This document shows, one piece after another, positions 25,472 to 34,736 of a DNA stretch of 64,000 nucleotides. Source of the DNA: Nisaea denitrificans DSM 18348 (GTDB lineage Bacteria; Pseudomonadota; Alphaproteobacteria; Thalassobaculales; Thalassobaculaceae). The stretch lies in the NCBI RefSeq assembly GCF_000426505.1, contig NZ_AUFM01000011.1, positions 124,001-188,000 on the forward strand, in the 5' to 3' direction. Below the pieces are notes generated by a model. It was not told the DNA's origin, did no database searches, and saw only the letters and a list, made by a program, of their open reading frames with translations. A program made the position numbers and the translations under genes. Positions within the stretch are counted from its first letter, which is position 1, and every line of letters begins with the position of its first letter.

Positions 25472-27391
25472 ATGACCGAACGCAGAACCCCGATTCTGGA
25501 CAGAGTCACACTACCGGCTGACTCTCGCACGCTGACCGATGCGCAGCTCAAGCAACTCGCGGACGATCTGCGCCGGGAGACCATTGACGCTGTTTCCGTC
25601 ACCGGCGGTCATCTCGGGGCTGGACTCGGCGTGGTCGAACTGACGGTCGCGATCCATAACGTTTTCGAGACACCGCGAGACAAGGTGATCTGGGATGTCG
25701 GCCACCAGGCTTATCCGCATAAAATCCTGACCGGCCGCCGGGATCGTATCCGCACGTTGCGTCAGGCGGGCGGACTTTCCGGTTTCACCAGGCGCTCGGA
25801 GAGTGAATACGATCCGTTCGGTGCCGCGCACAGCTCAACCTCGATCTCCGCCGGGCTCGGCATGGCCGTGGCGCGGGATCTGAAGGAAGACGACTTCAAT
25901 GTCGTTGCCGTGATCGGTGACGGCGCGATGAGCGCGGGTATGGCCTACGAGGCGATGAACAATGCCGGGGCGCTGAAAAACCGGATGATCGTGGTGCTGA
26001 ACGACAACGACATGTCGATCGCACCACCGGTCGGCGCGCTCAGCGCCCATCTTTCGCAACTGATTTCCTCCAAGCCTTATCGCAGCATGCGGGAGCTGGC
26101 GAAGCAGATCGCCCAGCACCTGCCGAAGCCGATGGAAGAAACCGCCCGTAAAGCCGAAGAGTTTGCTCGGGGCATGGTCACCGGCGGCACGCTGTTCGAG
26201 GAACTCGGCTTCTACTATGTCGGCCCGGTCGACGGGCATAATCTGGACCATCTACTGCCCGTTCTGCGCAATGTGCGGGACATGAAGCGGGACCGTCCGG
26301 TGCTGCTCCACGTGGTGACGGAGAAGGGCCGAGGCCATCCGTTCGGTGTGCAGGCGGCGGACAAGTATCACGCCGTGCCGAAATTCGACGTGGTTACGGG
26401 CGAAGTGAAGAAGCCGGTCTCGAACGCGCCGAATTACACGTCGGTTTTCGCTGACTCGCTGATCAAGGAAGCCGAGGCGGATGACCGTATCGTCGCGGTG
26501 ACTGCCGCCATGCCGTCGGGAACCGGGATCGACAAGTTCTCCAAGGCCTTCCCGGAGCGCAGTTTCGACGTTGGCATTGCCGAACAGCACGCTGTCACCT
26601 TCGCCGCCGGTATGGCTTGCGAGGGCATGAAGCCGTTCGTTGCGATCTATTCGACCTTCCTGCAACGCGGCTATGACCAGGTCATTCACGACGTGGCGAT
26701 CCAGAAACTGCCGGTGCGCTTTGCCATTGACCGGGCCGGGTTGGTCGGCGCCGATGGCGCGACCCACGCCGGGGCATTCGATCTCGCCTATCTGGGCTGC
26801 CTGCCGGACTTCGTCCTGATGGCGCCGTCTGACGAGGCCGAGTTGACGCACATGGTGGCAACATCCGCTGCAATCGACGATCGGCCGAGTGCCTTCCGCT
26901 TCCCGCGCGGGGAGGGTGTCGGTGTCGAGCTTCCTGCGCGCGGCGATTTGCTGGAAATCGGCAAAGGCCGGATTGTCCGCGAAGGCTCTAATGTCGCGCT
27001 GCTGTCTCTCGGGTGCAGGCTTCAGGAATGCCTCACGGCAGCCGACGAGCTTTCCACGCGTGGCCTGTCTGCCACCGTGGCCGATGCCCGGTTCGCCAAA
27101 CCAATCGATCGGGACCTGTTGCGTCGCCTTGCAGCCGAGCATGAGGTGCTGGTCTGTATCGAGGAAGGCAGCATCGGCGGCTTTGCCAGCCAGGTGCTGC
27201 ATGCTCTGGCCGAGGACGGCTTGCTCGACTCCGGATTGAAGGTGCGCCCGATGGTGCTGCCGGACCGTTTCCTCGATCATGACACTCCGGAGAAGCAATA
27301 TCACGAGGCCAGGCTCGATGCCGCTGCCATCGTGACAACGGTCCTCGGTGCACTCGGTGTTGACCAGGCTTCGGCGCCGGTCCGCGCCTGA
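25472..27391 (+). CDS. dxs: 1-deoxy-D-xylulose-5-phosphate synthase
   Basis: A 639-residue thiamine-diphosphate enzyme that condenses pyruvate and glyceraldehyde 3-phosphate to DXP, the first step of the MEP isoprenoid pathway. The N-terminus has [18 protein letters not shown], and the TPP motif is [18 protein letters not shown]. The central transketolase-like pyrimidine-binding domain has [16 protein letters not shown] and [12 protein letters not shown]. The C-terminal domain follows. Length is normal for the family. It lies 22 bp after ispA and 6 bp before tlyA. Confidence 0.97.
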   Translation: MTERRTPILDRVTLPADSRTLTDAQLKQLADDLRRETIDAVSVTGGHLGAGLGVVELTVAIHNVFETPRDKVIWDVGHQAYPHKILTGRRDRIRTLRQAGGLSGFTRRSESEYDPFGAAHSSTSISAGLGMAVARDLKEDDFNVVAVIGDGAMSAGMAYEAMNNAGALKNRMIVVLNDNDMSIAPPVGALSAHLSQLISSKPYRSMRELAKQIAQHLPKPMEETARKAEEFARGMVTGGTLFEELGFYYVGPVDGHNLDHLLPVLRNVRDMKRDRPVLLHVVTEKGRGHPFGVQAADKYHAVPKFDVVTGEVKKPVSNAPNYTSVFADSLIKEAEADDRIVAVTAAMPSGTGIDKFSKAFPERSFDVGIAEQHAVTFAAGMACEGMKPFVAIYSTFLQRGYDQVIHDVAIQKLPVRFAIDRAGLVGADGATHAGAFDLAYLGCLPDFVLMAPSDEAELTHMVATSAAIDDRPSAFRFPRGEGVGVELPARGDLLEIGKGRIVREGSNVALLSLGCRLQECLTAADELSTRGLSATVADARFAKPIDRDLLRRLAAEHEVLVCIEEGSIGGFASQVLHALAEDGLLDSGLKVRPMVLPDRFLDHDTPEKQYHEARLDAAAIVTTVLGALGVDQASAPVRA

Positions 27392-27397
27392 CCGGCC

Positions 27398-28135
27398 ATG
27401 GCATCGGAACGTCTCGACCTTGCCCTGGTTGAGCGGGGGCTTGCCGAAAGCCGAAGCAGGGCCCGGCATCTGATCGAGGCGGGACAGGTGACGGTCGACG
27501 GTGTCACCGTGATCAAGCCCGCGGCGAAAACAACCGAAGCCCACATTATCAAGCTCGATGACGGGGCGCTCAAATGGGCGTCGCGCGCTGGACTGAAACT
27601 TGAACATGCGCTCGATATTTTCAACATCGACCCGGCCGGGCTGGTCTGCCTCGATATCGGGGCATCAACCGGCGGTTTCACTGATGTGTTGCTGGACCGG
27701 GGGGCGCTCCGGGTGCATGCCGTCGATGTCGGCCACGGTCAGCTGATTCCGCGTCTGGTCGAGGATGAACGAGTTCATGTCTACGAACGTCTGAACGCGC
27801 GATATCTTCAGCCTGAGATGATTGGGGAGCCGGTAGGACTGGTTGTTTCCGACGTCAGCTTCATCTCTCTCAGGCTGGCACTACCTATGGCGCTGGCCTG
27901 CGCTGCACCGGGGGGGCAGCTGGTAGCGCTGGTGAAACCACAATTTGAGGTCGGGGCGGCTCGCATCGGTAAGGGCGGGATTGTCCGGGATGAGGCGGCG
28001 CGGGCCGATGCTCTTCGGGATGTCGTGAGCTGGCTCGAAAACGATGCCGGATGGACGCTTTCGGGGCAGGCGGAGTCGCCGATATTCGGAAATGATGGAA
28101 ATCAGGAATTTTTAATTGCTGCGGAAAAACCGTGA
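27398..28135 (+). CDS. tlyA: TlyA family rRNA (cytidine-2'-O)-methyltransferase / hemolysin-like protein
   Basis: A 245-residue protein with an N-terminal S4 RNA-binding domain (RLDLALVERGLAESRSRARH, residues 4-23) and a FtsJ-like methyltransferase domain. The SAM-binding motif is CLDIGASTGGFTDVLLDRGA (about 86-105). The later segments VSDVSFISLRLALP and VKPQFEVGAARIGKGGIV are family hallmarks. Known TlyA proteins 2'-O-methylate cytidines in 16S and 23S rRNA; the old hemolysin name is historical. It lies 6 bp after dxs, an order seen widely in alphaproteobacteria. Confidence 0.93.
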   Translation: MASERLDLALVERGLAESRSRARHLIEAGQVTVDGVTVIKPAAKTTEAHIIKLDDGALKWASRAGLKLEHALDIFNIDPAGLVCLDIGASTGGFTDVLLDRGALRVHAVDVGHGQLIPRLVEDERVHVYERLNARYLQPEMIGEPVGLVVSDVSFISLRLALPMALACAAPGGQLVALVKPQFEVGAARIGKGGIVRDEAARADALRDVVSWLENDAGWTLSGQAESPIFGNDGNQEFLIAAEKP

Positions 28136-28167
28136 TAGGCTCGTTTTTGTGAATAAGAGGCGGTGTC

Positions 28168-29106
28168 ATGACAGAAGAAAACCGCGAGGATTCTGACGAG
28201 AAATCAAGGTCGCGCCGCTCGAAGAACGCGGATGTAGAGGCCTATGATCCGGCCTGCCTCCGTTTTAGCGAGATGCTGGCTTATGGGCTCGGCTCGAGCG
28301 GCCGTTCCTGGTTGGATGCGGTACGCAAGGGCGATGACCACGATGATGCTGGGCTTGCGGAACGCGCCCGGTCCCGGGTCGAAGAGCGCGATATTAGGCG
28401 TCAGCGCAATATCGAGAGTATTTTCTCTCTCGCCCTGACCATGCTCAAGAGCGACACACCACAGGACGGGCATGTGGATCCGGATTGGTGCGTGCGCTTT
28501 ATCGAGGCGGCGTCCGATTGCGGTGACAAGGCCGGTCAGGAAATGTGGGCCGCGCTGCTTACTCTGGAAGCCGAGGAAAGCGGAACGGTACCGCAGGTCA
28601 CCTTTCGGGTCATGAGCACACTCAATCGCAAAATGATCCGCTGGGTCGCCATCCTGGCAAAATTCCGGATCAACAATTTCCTCGTAAGACTTTCCGATGA
28701 GTTCTTCGGTGAGCGCGAGCTGACGGGCGACTGCATTCTGCTTCTTGAGGAATATGGCCTGCTCCGCACGAATCGCGACCTCAGCAAAGTCTTTTCATCG
28801 CAGAAGACCGACAGTTTCTCGACCAATCTGCTCTATGCGGACAAGGTTGTCCGGGTGAGCCACGATGACCCCGCAGCGGATCTGACATTGCCGTGCTACC
28901 GCCTGAGCGAAGCCGGTACGGCCCTGGTCCGGGCGGCGGGACGGCTTTCCCGGGTGGAAGCGGATCTCGATTATCTGCTGGAAATCGTCAAGCTGGTCGA
29001 GGCCGAGGGCTATACGGTGGCGCAGGCTGATATCCTATCGCGGGCCTCCGAAACGGTCGTAGCCAAGCATTCGCCATTCTGCGAGCTGCGCACGCTGAAA
29101 CGCTAA
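28168..29106 (+). CDS. DUF2806 / TIGR03899-like uncharacterised protein
   Basis: A 312-residue soluble protein. After a charged, low-complexity N-terminus (about 1-22), the core has RQRNIESIFSLALTML followed by VDPDWCVRFIEAASDCGDKAGQEMWAALLTLEAE. This is the DUF2806 (TIGR03899) pattern, in which ligand-induced or stress-response roles are only suspected. A winged-helix-like C-terminal part (CYRLSEAGTALVRAAG, then a long helix) follows. AGAGG precedes the ATG. It is 32 bp downstream of tlyA on the same strand and may belong to the same transcript. Function is unknown. Confidence 0.78.
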   Translation: MTEENREDSDEKSRSRRSKNADVEAYDPACLRFSEMLAYGLGSSGRSWLDAVRKGDDHDDAGLAERARSRVEERDIRRQRNIESIFSLALTMLKSDTPQDGHVDPDWCVRFIEAASDCGDKAGQEMWAALLTLEAEESGTVPQVTFRVMSTLNRKMIRWVAILAKFRINNFLVRLSDEFFGERELTGDCILLLEEYGLLRTNRDLSKVFSSQKTDSFSTNLLYADKVVRVSHDDPAADLTLPCYRLSEAGTALVRAAGRLSRVEADLDYLLEIVKLVEAEGYTVAQADILSRASETVVAKHSPFCELRTLKR

Positions 29107-29119
29107 TTCCAGACACGGC

Positions 29120-29152
29120 AAAAAAGACGGGCGGCGCCTTGGCACCGCCCGT
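29120..29152 (-). terminator. Rho-independent terminator for the small minus-strand gene
   Basis: ACGGGCGGCGCC (29127-29138) pairs with GGCACCGCCCGT (29141-29152) with one mismatch. On the minus strand the hairpin is followed by six T residues. It sits between convergent genes and serves the 91-residue gene at 29178-29453. Confidence 0.75.
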
Positions 29153-29177
29153 ACATGCAGCCAAACACCAAGAGGCT

Positions 29178-29453
29178 CTATGCCGTCTGGCCGCGGGCAC
29201 TCGCTTCGGATTCGACGATGGTCAGCGCGCGGCAGAGCAATTTCGCCTCCTGTGCGCTGAGTTTTGCCTGGCGGGAAAGACGCCGGAGCTGTTCGGCCGC
29301 ATCCCTGAGGCCGGCGTATTTCGCCGGAGCTGCTTCGAACTCCCCAGCATGGTTCCGTGTCCGGGTCTGGTTCCGGGCATAGTCTTTCCAGATGGCGACA
29401 TCGTGGGTCAGGCCGCCGGCACCGTTCAGAAATAGATACATCGCGTGTTCCAT
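29178..29453 (-). CDS. Small hypothetical protein
   Basis: A 91-residue soluble protein with no recognised domain. The N-terminus has MYLFLNGAGGLTHDVAIWKDYARN and the C-terminal half is rich in A, R and L and probably helical. A good ribosome binding site (GAGGAAA) lies upstream of the ATG and a terminator follows the stop, which supports a real gene. The first 24 residues might be membrane-associated, but the hydrophobic run is too short for a clear helix. Confidence 0.65.
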   Translation of the reverse strand: MEHAMYLFLNGAGGLTHDVAIWKDYARNQTRTRNHAGEFEAAPAKYAGLRDAAEQLRRLSRQAKLSAQEAKLLCRALTIVESEASARGQTA

Positions 29454-29573
29454 AACTTTTCCTCACACGTCAGTTGTTGTTCGAAATGCCTTGTTGGTAT
29501 GGAATATCGTTTTGAAAAGCCGAAAGGACAAATGATTGATTTTTACCTATCATGTTAGATATATTTACATTTG

Positions 29574-30515
29574 ATGAGTAGGCAGCTTCCCCCTCTTACC
29601 GCGCTTCGGGCCTTCGAGGCCGCCGCTCGCCTGGGCGGTGTTTCGAAAGCGGCGGATGAGTTGCACGTCACTCATGCGGCGGTCAGCCACCAGATACGCG
29701 CGCTTGAGGATTGGTTCGGGCTGTCGCTCTTTGACCGGGCGGGCCGGCAAATCAAACTGACGGAAGCCGGTGCCAAACTGCTTTCGCCGGTCTCTGCGGC
29801 TTTTGACGGTATCGCGAGTGCTGTCGGGCTGGTCTGCGAGGATGCCAATCAGAAAGTCCTGACAGTCTCCGCTGCGCCGTCGGTCGCATACAAGCTGCTG
29901 GTGCCGCGTCTCAGCTCCTTCGCGTCGATGGAACCGGATGTCGAGGTGCATCTGCATCACTCCGTGACCCTGTCCAATTTCGTGTCGGACGGTGTCGATG
30001 TGGCAGTGCGTTTTGGCCGGGGGAACTGGCCGGGCACCGTCTCGAAGCGGATTATGGAGGGGTTCGCGCAGCCTTTTTCCAGCCCGAGCCTGCTTCAGCG
30101 CGCCGGTTACACGCTCGATGACCTGCCTCTGACGCCGGAACAGATTGCCACCCTGCCTCTGCATCACGAGGATTCGACGGAATTCTGGCGGACCTGGTTC
30201 GAGAAGGCCGGCGCACCGGGACTCCGGTTCCGAAGCGGTGCGGTGTTCCATGACGCGGCGTCAATCCTGAACGTCGCCGTTGCCGGGCAAGGGGTGGTCC
30301 TGGCGCGGCCGGCATTGGCCGAGTCGGAGCTTTGCAGCGGCATGCTGGTTGCTCTCTCGGATGTGAAAATCGAGGAAGATGCCGGGTACTACGTGGTCTA
30401 TCCGCGCTCGAAATCATCCGATCCTCTGATCCGCTCATTCGAGGCCTGGGTAATTGCCGAACTCGCCCAACCAGGCGGGGGAGCGTCATATTCGGACAAG
30501 GCGCTCGCGCCATAA
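29574..30515 (+). CDS. LysR-type transcriptional regulator, GcvA-like group
   Basis: A 313-residue LysR regulator. The N-terminal winged HTH is LPPLTALRAFEAAARLGGVSKAADELHVTHAAVSHQIRALED (residues about 5-46), which matches the GcvA/AmpR-like group. The effector-binding domain follows with DGVDVAVRFGRGNWPG. I chose the ATG at 29574; the TTG three bases earlier is also possible. It lies upstream of a BCCT transporter on the same strand with a 230-bp gap, so regulation of that gene is possible but unproven. Confidence 0.9.
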   Translation: MSRQLPPLTALRAFEAAARLGGVSKAADELHVTHAAVSHQIRALEDWFGLSLFDRAGRQIKLTEAGAKLLSPVSAAFDGIASAVGLVCEDANQKVLTVSAAPSVAYKLLVPRLSSFASMEPDVEVHLHHSVTLSNFVSDGVDVAVRFGRGNWPGTVSKRIMEGFAQPFSSPSLLQRAGYTLDDLPLTPEQIATLPLHHEDSTEFWRTWFEKAGAPGLRFRSGAVFHDAASILNVAVAGQGVVLARPALAESELCSGMLVALSDVKIEEDAGYYVVYPRSKSSDPLIRSFEAWVIAELAQPGGGASYSDKALAP

Positions 30516-30745
30516 CCTGACCCACGTCAATTGCCGTTAGTGCCCATTTTGGGCGCGCGAGATCGAGATAATGTCGCAAAGCGGACATTGGGCCGATTTG
30601 CGCTCACTCATCCTGTGGGACAACAATAGATAGCAAAGAGAGCACGTGAAAAACGACGTGCCGGTCCGGGATCTATTCCGGATACAGACTTTGACTTCAA
30701 TGAATCCGACCTGCCGCTACGACGGTGGGAGCCAAGGGAGGCATT

Positions 30746-32359
30746 ATGAGCGAAGTAGCAGACCGCACCCCTGACGGGGATGCGAATGTGATCGATACAG
30801 AATATGAAATCGGTCAACACAATATTCAGCCGAAGATCGGCCGGTTCGGAATGGACATCCATAACCCGGTTTTCGCCATCTCGGCCGGCGGTATTATCCT
30901 GCTGGTCTTCTACACGCTGGCCCTGCCGGAACAAGCGGCGGCGTTTTTCGGCTGGCTGAGGCCAACCCTGACCTCCAACTTTGACTGGTTTTTCCTGGTG
31001 GCGGGGAACATCTTCGTCATTCTGACACTGGCGTTGATTGTCTCGCCGCTTGGTAGAATCAGGCTCGGCGGGACCGAGGCAAAGCCCGACTATTCCTACA
31101 CCGGATGGTTTTCGATGCTGTTCGCCGCGGGCATGGGTATTGGCCTGATGTTCTACGGCGTGTCGGAACCGATCTCGCACTTTTCGTCGTCCGTCGCTGA
31201 TGGCGCGGGCTCGCCCGATAGCTGGGCACCGCTTGCCGGTGCGGCTGGCGATCCGGCCGAAGCCCATAGGCTCGGCATGGCAGCGACGATCTTCCATTGG
31301 GGGCTCCACCCGTGGGCGATTTATGCCGTTGTGGCGCTGTCCCTGGCACTGTTCTCGTACAATAAGGGCCTGCCGCTCAGCATCCGGTCGATCTTCTATC
31401 CGATTTTCGGAGAGCGGGTCTGGGGCTGGACAGGTCATGCCATCGATACATTGGCTGTTTTCGCGACCCTGTTCGGGCTTGCGACATCGCTTGGTATTGG
31501 CGCGGAGCAGGCAATAGCGGGCCTGAATTTCCTGTTCGATACTCCGGTGACAGATACGTCGAAGGTTGTGTTGATTTCCGCCATTACCGTCCTCGCACTG
31601 GTATCGGTTGTTGCTGGCCTTGAGGCCGGCGTGAAACGGCTGTCAGAGATCAACATGGTGCTGGCGGTCCTGCTGCTCGGGTTCGTCATCATCGTCGGGC
31701 CGACCCTGGCGATTGCCACAGGATTCTTCGCGAACCTGTTGGCCTATGTCGAATACCTGCCGGCGCTGTCAAACCCGTTCGGGCGCTCCGACGCGAACTT
31801 CTCCCAGGGCTGGACCTCGTTCTACTGGGCCTGGTGGATTTCCTGGTCACCTTTCGTCGGCATGTTCATCGCCCGGGTCAGCCGGGGCCGGACCGTGCGC
31901 GAGTTCCTGTTCTGTGTGCTGATCATCCCGTCCGTCGTGTCCGTGCTCTGGATGACGGCATTCGGCGGTACGGCGCTGTCTCTCTTGCAGGCAGGACATC
32001 AGGAGATCGCGGATGCGGGGCTTGAGCTGAAGCTGTTCACCATGCTGGGACAGCTGCCGCTGCACAGCATTACGTCATTTATCGGCATCGTGCTGGTGAT
32101 CGTGTTCTTCGTTACCTCGTCCGACTCAGGCTCGCTGGTGATCGATACCATCACGGCCGGTGGCAAGGTCGACGCACCCGTGCCGCAGCGGGTGTTCTGG
32201 GCAACCTTCGAAGGCATGGTCGCCGTGGCCCTGCTGCTCGGGGGCGGTCTCGGCGCCCTTCAGGCGGCGTCGGTCTCGACCGGTTTGCCCTTCGCAGTGG
32301 TCCTGCTGCTGGGCTGTGTCTCGCTGGTGAAGGGGCTTATGAGCGAGCCGCGCAGCTGA
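30746..32359 (+). CDS. BCCT family transporter (betaine/carnitine/choline type)
   Basis: A 537-residue membrane transporter with twelve predicted helices. The family motif GMGIGLMFYGVSEP is at about 125-138. The signature FYWAWWISWSPFVGMFIARVSRGRTVREF gives the aromatic box and conserved glycines that bind quaternary amines. The start is ATG 30746, with GGGAGG about 6 bases upstream; a GTG at 30725 is less likely. BCCT carriers import glycine betaine, choline, carnitine or DMSP, for osmoprotection or catabolism. The transporter may supply the MttB-family enzyme in the window, but that is inference. Confidence 0.93.
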   Translation: MSEVADRTPDGDANVIDTEYEIGQHNIQPKIGRFGMDIHNPVFAISAGGIILLVFYTLALPEQAAAFFGWLRPTLTSNFDWFFLVAGNIFVILTLALIVSPLGRIRLGGTEAKPDYSYTGWFSMLFAAGMGIGLMFYGVSEPISHFSSSVADGAGSPDSWAPLAGAAGDPAEAHRLGMAATIFHWGLHPWAIYAVVALSLALFSYNKGLPLSIRSIFYPIFGERVWGWTGHAIDTLAVFATLFGLATSLGIGAEQAIAGLNFLFDTPVTDTSKVVLISAITVLALVSVVAGLEAGVKRLSEINMVLAVLLLGFVIIVGPTLAIATGFFANLLAYVEYLPALSNPFGRSDANFSQGWTSFYWAWWISWSPFVGMFIARVSRGRTVREFLFCVLIIPSVVSVLWMTAFGGTALSLLQAGHQEIADAGLELKLFTMLGQLPLHSITSFIGIVLVIVFFVTSSDSGSLVIDTITAGGKVDAPVPQRVFWATFEGMVAVALLLGGGLGALQAASVSTGLPFAVVLLLGCVSLVKGLMSEPRS

Positions 32360-32372
32360 TCGTTATCTTTAT

Positions 32373-32406
32373 ACCGCCGGACCTGCTTGCAGGTCCGGCG
32401 GTTCTT
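32373..32406 (+). terminator. Rho-independent terminator after BCCT gene
   Basis: ACCGCCGGACCTGC (32373-32386) and GCAGGTCCGGCGGT (32389-32402) are perfect 14-bp complements with a 2-nt spacer, followed by TCTTT. It separates the BCCT gene from the convergent SDR gene. Confidence 0.75.
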
Positions 32407-32414
32407 TAACGAGA

Positions 32415-33155
32415 TCAAGCCCGTGTCGGTTCGACCAGAAGCTGGGAGACATTGACGTTTGCCGGAGCCGTCATCGCGTAGACGATGGCATCCGCGATGT
32501 CTTCCGGGATGAGCGTTCCCGGGGCATTGTCATAGAAGGTTTGAGCCCTGCCGCCGTCGCCCCAGCGGCTTTCCGCGAATTCGGTGCGGGTCAGGCCCGG
32601 CAGGATTTCAGTCACTCTGATATCGGTCTGGGCGAAATCCATTCTGAGACCGTCGGTGAAGGCGCGGACGGCGAATTTCGAGGCATTGTAGATGCTGCCC
32701 CCTGGATAGACACGGAGGCCGGCAGTGGAGCCGAGGGTGACGATGTGGCCGGTGCCGCGCGCTGCCATCTGGTCGATCAGCGCCCGGCAAACCCGGATTG
32801 TTCCGTTCACATTGGTGTCGATGATGTCCGTCCAGGTATCCGCATCCGCCTGATCGAAGCGTGCCCGGCCACCGACATCGTGACCGGCGCAGACCACGAC
32901 GCCATGTATGTTGCGCCAGCCTTCGGGCATGCGTTCGACCATCGAGGCGGCGGAAGCCGGATCGGCGACGTCCAGTTGCAGCGGAAGGCAGTGGCCCGGA
33001 CGATCCTTCGCCAGGGATTGCAAGCGGTTCATCCGGCGTGCGGCGGCAATAACGCGCGCACCTTCACCCAGGAGTTGCTCCACGGTTGCGGCGCCGATCC
33101 CCGAGCTGGCCCCGGCAACCAGCACGATCTTGTCTCTTAGCTCGAATTTACCCAT
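32415..33155 (-). CDS. Short-chain dehydrogenase/reductase (SDR)
   Basis: A 246-residue classical SDR. The NAD(P)-binding GASSGIGAA lies at about residues 15-23, the VCAGHD element follows in the middle, and the catalytic YNASK in SIYNASKFAVRAF provides Tyr and Lys; TLGSTAGL provides the Ser. It oxidises or reduces a hydroxyl/keto group. The substrate is unknown. The gene is followed by a convergent terminator and is 79 bp downstream of the amidotransferase gene. Confidence 0.9.
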   Translation of the reverse strand: MGKFELRDKIVLVAGASSGIGAATVEQLLGEGARVIAAARRMNRLQSLAKDRPGHCLPLQLDVADPASAASMVERMPEGWRNIHGVVVCAGHDVGGRARFDQADADTWTDIIDTNVNGTIRVCRALIDQMAARGTGHIVTLGSTAGLRVYPGGSIYNASKFAVRAFTDGLRMDFAQTDIRVTEILPGLTRTEFAESRWGDGGRAQTFYDNAPGTLIPEDIADAIVYAMTAPANVNVSQLLVEPTRA

Positions 33156-33234
33156 CGGACGCCCGTATTACACTTCACATCGCAATTGTTAACACACCTT
33201 CGCCGTCGCCTTCCTACCGGTCAAGCGGGATCCC

Positions 33235-33960
33235 TCATGCATTCCGCATGATGTGTGCGTCGGCCACAAGATCGATCCATCGATCGGTAAAGGCGGCGCA
33301 GAAGGCCCGGGCCCCGGCTTCGTACTGCTCCAGTTCCTTCGCGATCTGAGGGCGCCAGCCGGGGCGCTTCGCATCGAGATAGCCGGAATGCGCCGTGCTC
33401 CAGCGTTCCGCCAGTGTACGTCCGACCTCGAAATGGAACTGTGCGCCGTAGCTGACGGCGCCGACCGAATAGGCCTGGTTCTCATATGCGGCGCTTGTCG
33501 CGAGATGTGTTGCTCCGGGCGGCAGGGTGAAGGTATCGATGTGCCATTCGAAAACAGGAACATCCGGGGCGATCAAGGCTGTCAGGGGATCGTCGCGGCC
33601 GGCGGCTGTTGGTGTGACCGGGACAAAACCGAATTCCAGCGCCTGTCCGACGATATTGCCTCCGCCGTGAGCCCGGGCGAGGAGCTGGGCGCCGAGGCAG
33701 ATGCCGAGCACCGGGCGGCGTGCTGTATCGAAGGCGCGCATCAGCTCCAGCAACGATGGGAAGTAGGGAGAGCCGCTGTCGTCCAGCGCATTCTGATCGC
33801 CTCCGAGCACGATCATGCCGTCATGATCGTCCGGCGCAGCGGGCAGGGACGTCCCGTTGAAAGCCTGCACGATATCGAGCGTGACGCCGCGTTCGGCGAA
33901 GGTGGCGGCCATTTCGCCGACATCGGTACCGCTGTAATTTTCGATGACGAGAACGCGCAT
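33235..33960 (-). CDS. Class I glutamine amidotransferase (GMP synthase-like)
   Basis: A 241-residue stand-alone glutamine amidotransferase. The nucleophile elbow is LGICLGAQLLARAHGG, and the His-Glu pair is seen in QFHFEVGRTL near the C-terminus. Such proteins act as gamma-glutamyl hydrolases or donate ammonia. I prefer ATG 33960 (MRVLVIENYSG), which starts 4 bp after the nicotinamidase stop; an upstream ATG at 33975 would give an 11-bp overlap. It likely shares a transcript with the nicotinamidase gene. Confidence 0.88.
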   Translation of the reverse strand: MRVLVIENYSGTDVGEMAATFAERGVTLDIVQAFNGTSLPAAPDDHDGMIVLGGDQNALDDSGSPYFPSLLELMRAFDTARRPVLGICLGAQLLARAHGGGNIVGQALEFGFVPVTPTAAGRDDPLTALIAPDVPVFEWHIDTFTLPPGATHLATSAAYENQAYSVGAVSYGAQFHFEVGRTLAERWSTAHSGYLDAKRPGWRPQIAKELEQYEAGARAFCAAFTDRWIDLVADAHIMRNA

Positions 33961-33964
33961 CGCT

Positions 33965-34579
33965 TCAGACGGCATCGGATGTTGTCACTGTAATGCCGTG
34001 CTCTGCCAGCTCGGCCCGGGCGGCGGCTAGCGATCCATCGAGATCGATGGCCCGGCATCCGTCTTCCAGTAACGTGACCCTGAAGCCGAGTTTTGCAGCG
34101 TCGACAGCCGAGAAACGCACACAAAAGTCAGTGGCGAGCCCGATCATGACCAGATGTTTGACTGCGCGCTCCCTCAGGTAACCCGCAAGACCGGTGGTCG
34201 TGGTGTGATCGTTTTCGAAGAAGGCGGAGTAGGAATCGATCTCGCTCCGGTAGCCTTTGCGGATGATCAGATTGGCGCGATCTGTCTCGAGATCATTGTG
34301 AAAGGCGGCGCCTTTGGAGCCCTGCACGCAATGGACCGGCCAAAGCACTTGCGGGCCGTACGGCATGTCGATCTGGCTGAAGGGATCGTGGCCCGGGTTG
34401 TTGGCGGCGAAGGAGCTGTGATCGGCCGGGTGCCAGTCCTGTGTCAGGACCACGTGATCGAAACACTGCATCAGTCGGTTCGCAACCGGTACAACGGCAT
34501 CCCCATCAGAGACGGCGAGGGCTCCACCGGGGCAGAAATCGTTCTGCACGTCGATCACGATAAGGGCGGTTTCACTCAT
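33965..34579 (-). CDS. pncA: Nicotinamidase / pyrazinamidase
   Basis: A 204-residue amidohydrolase that converts nicotinamide to nicotinate in NAD salvage. The N-terminal VIDVQNDFCPGGAL has the catalytic Asp, DWHPADHSSF the metal-binding Asp-His-His, and RKGYRSEIDSYS the Lys. GLATDFCVRFSA has the nucleophilic Cys. I prefer ATG 34579 (MSETALIV), with GGAG 7 bases upstream; ATG 34597 would add six residues with poor spacing. It is immediately upstream of the amidotransferase gene. Confidence 0.94.
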   Translation of the reverse strand: MSETALIVIDVQNDFCPGGALAVSDGDAVVPVANRLMQCFDHVVLTQDWHPADHSSFAANNPGHDPFSQIDMPYGPQVLWPVHCVQGSKGAAFHNDLETDRANLIIRKGYRSEIDSYSAFFENDHTTTTGLAGYLRERAVKHLVMIGLATDFCVRFSAVDAAKLGFRVTLLEDGCRAIDLDGSLAAARAELAEHGITVTTSDAV

Positions 34580-34671
34580 GGCATTGCTCCGTTCCATCTT
34601 CTCAAGGGCACTCTAGAGATGAAGATGTGTGAACAGAACCCGTCCCGTTCGTCTGGGCCATGAAAAGAGAA

Positions 34672-34694
34672 CGGCCCCGCTGGTGGCGGGGCCG
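34672..34694 (-). terminator. Rho-independent terminator after formyltransferase-like gene
   Basis: CGGCCCCGC (34672-34680) and GCGGGGCCG (34686-34694) are perfect complements. On the minus strand they are followed by GTTCTCTTTTC. It ends the fhs/formyltransferase transcription unit. Confidence 0.7.
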
Positions 34695-34736
34695 AGAGTA
34701 CATTGGGGTGGAATTCGTTCAGGGAGTTACGCGTGT

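Noticed and set aside
26252-27607. A 451-codon antisense frame over dxs and tlyA
   Set aside because: It is a shadow of two strongly conserved genes and encodes nothing recognisable.
30638-30659. GCACGT...ACGTGC inverted repeat upstream of the BCCT gene
   Set aside because: The arms are only 6 bp with an 8-nt spacer, and no regulator or T tract supports a role.
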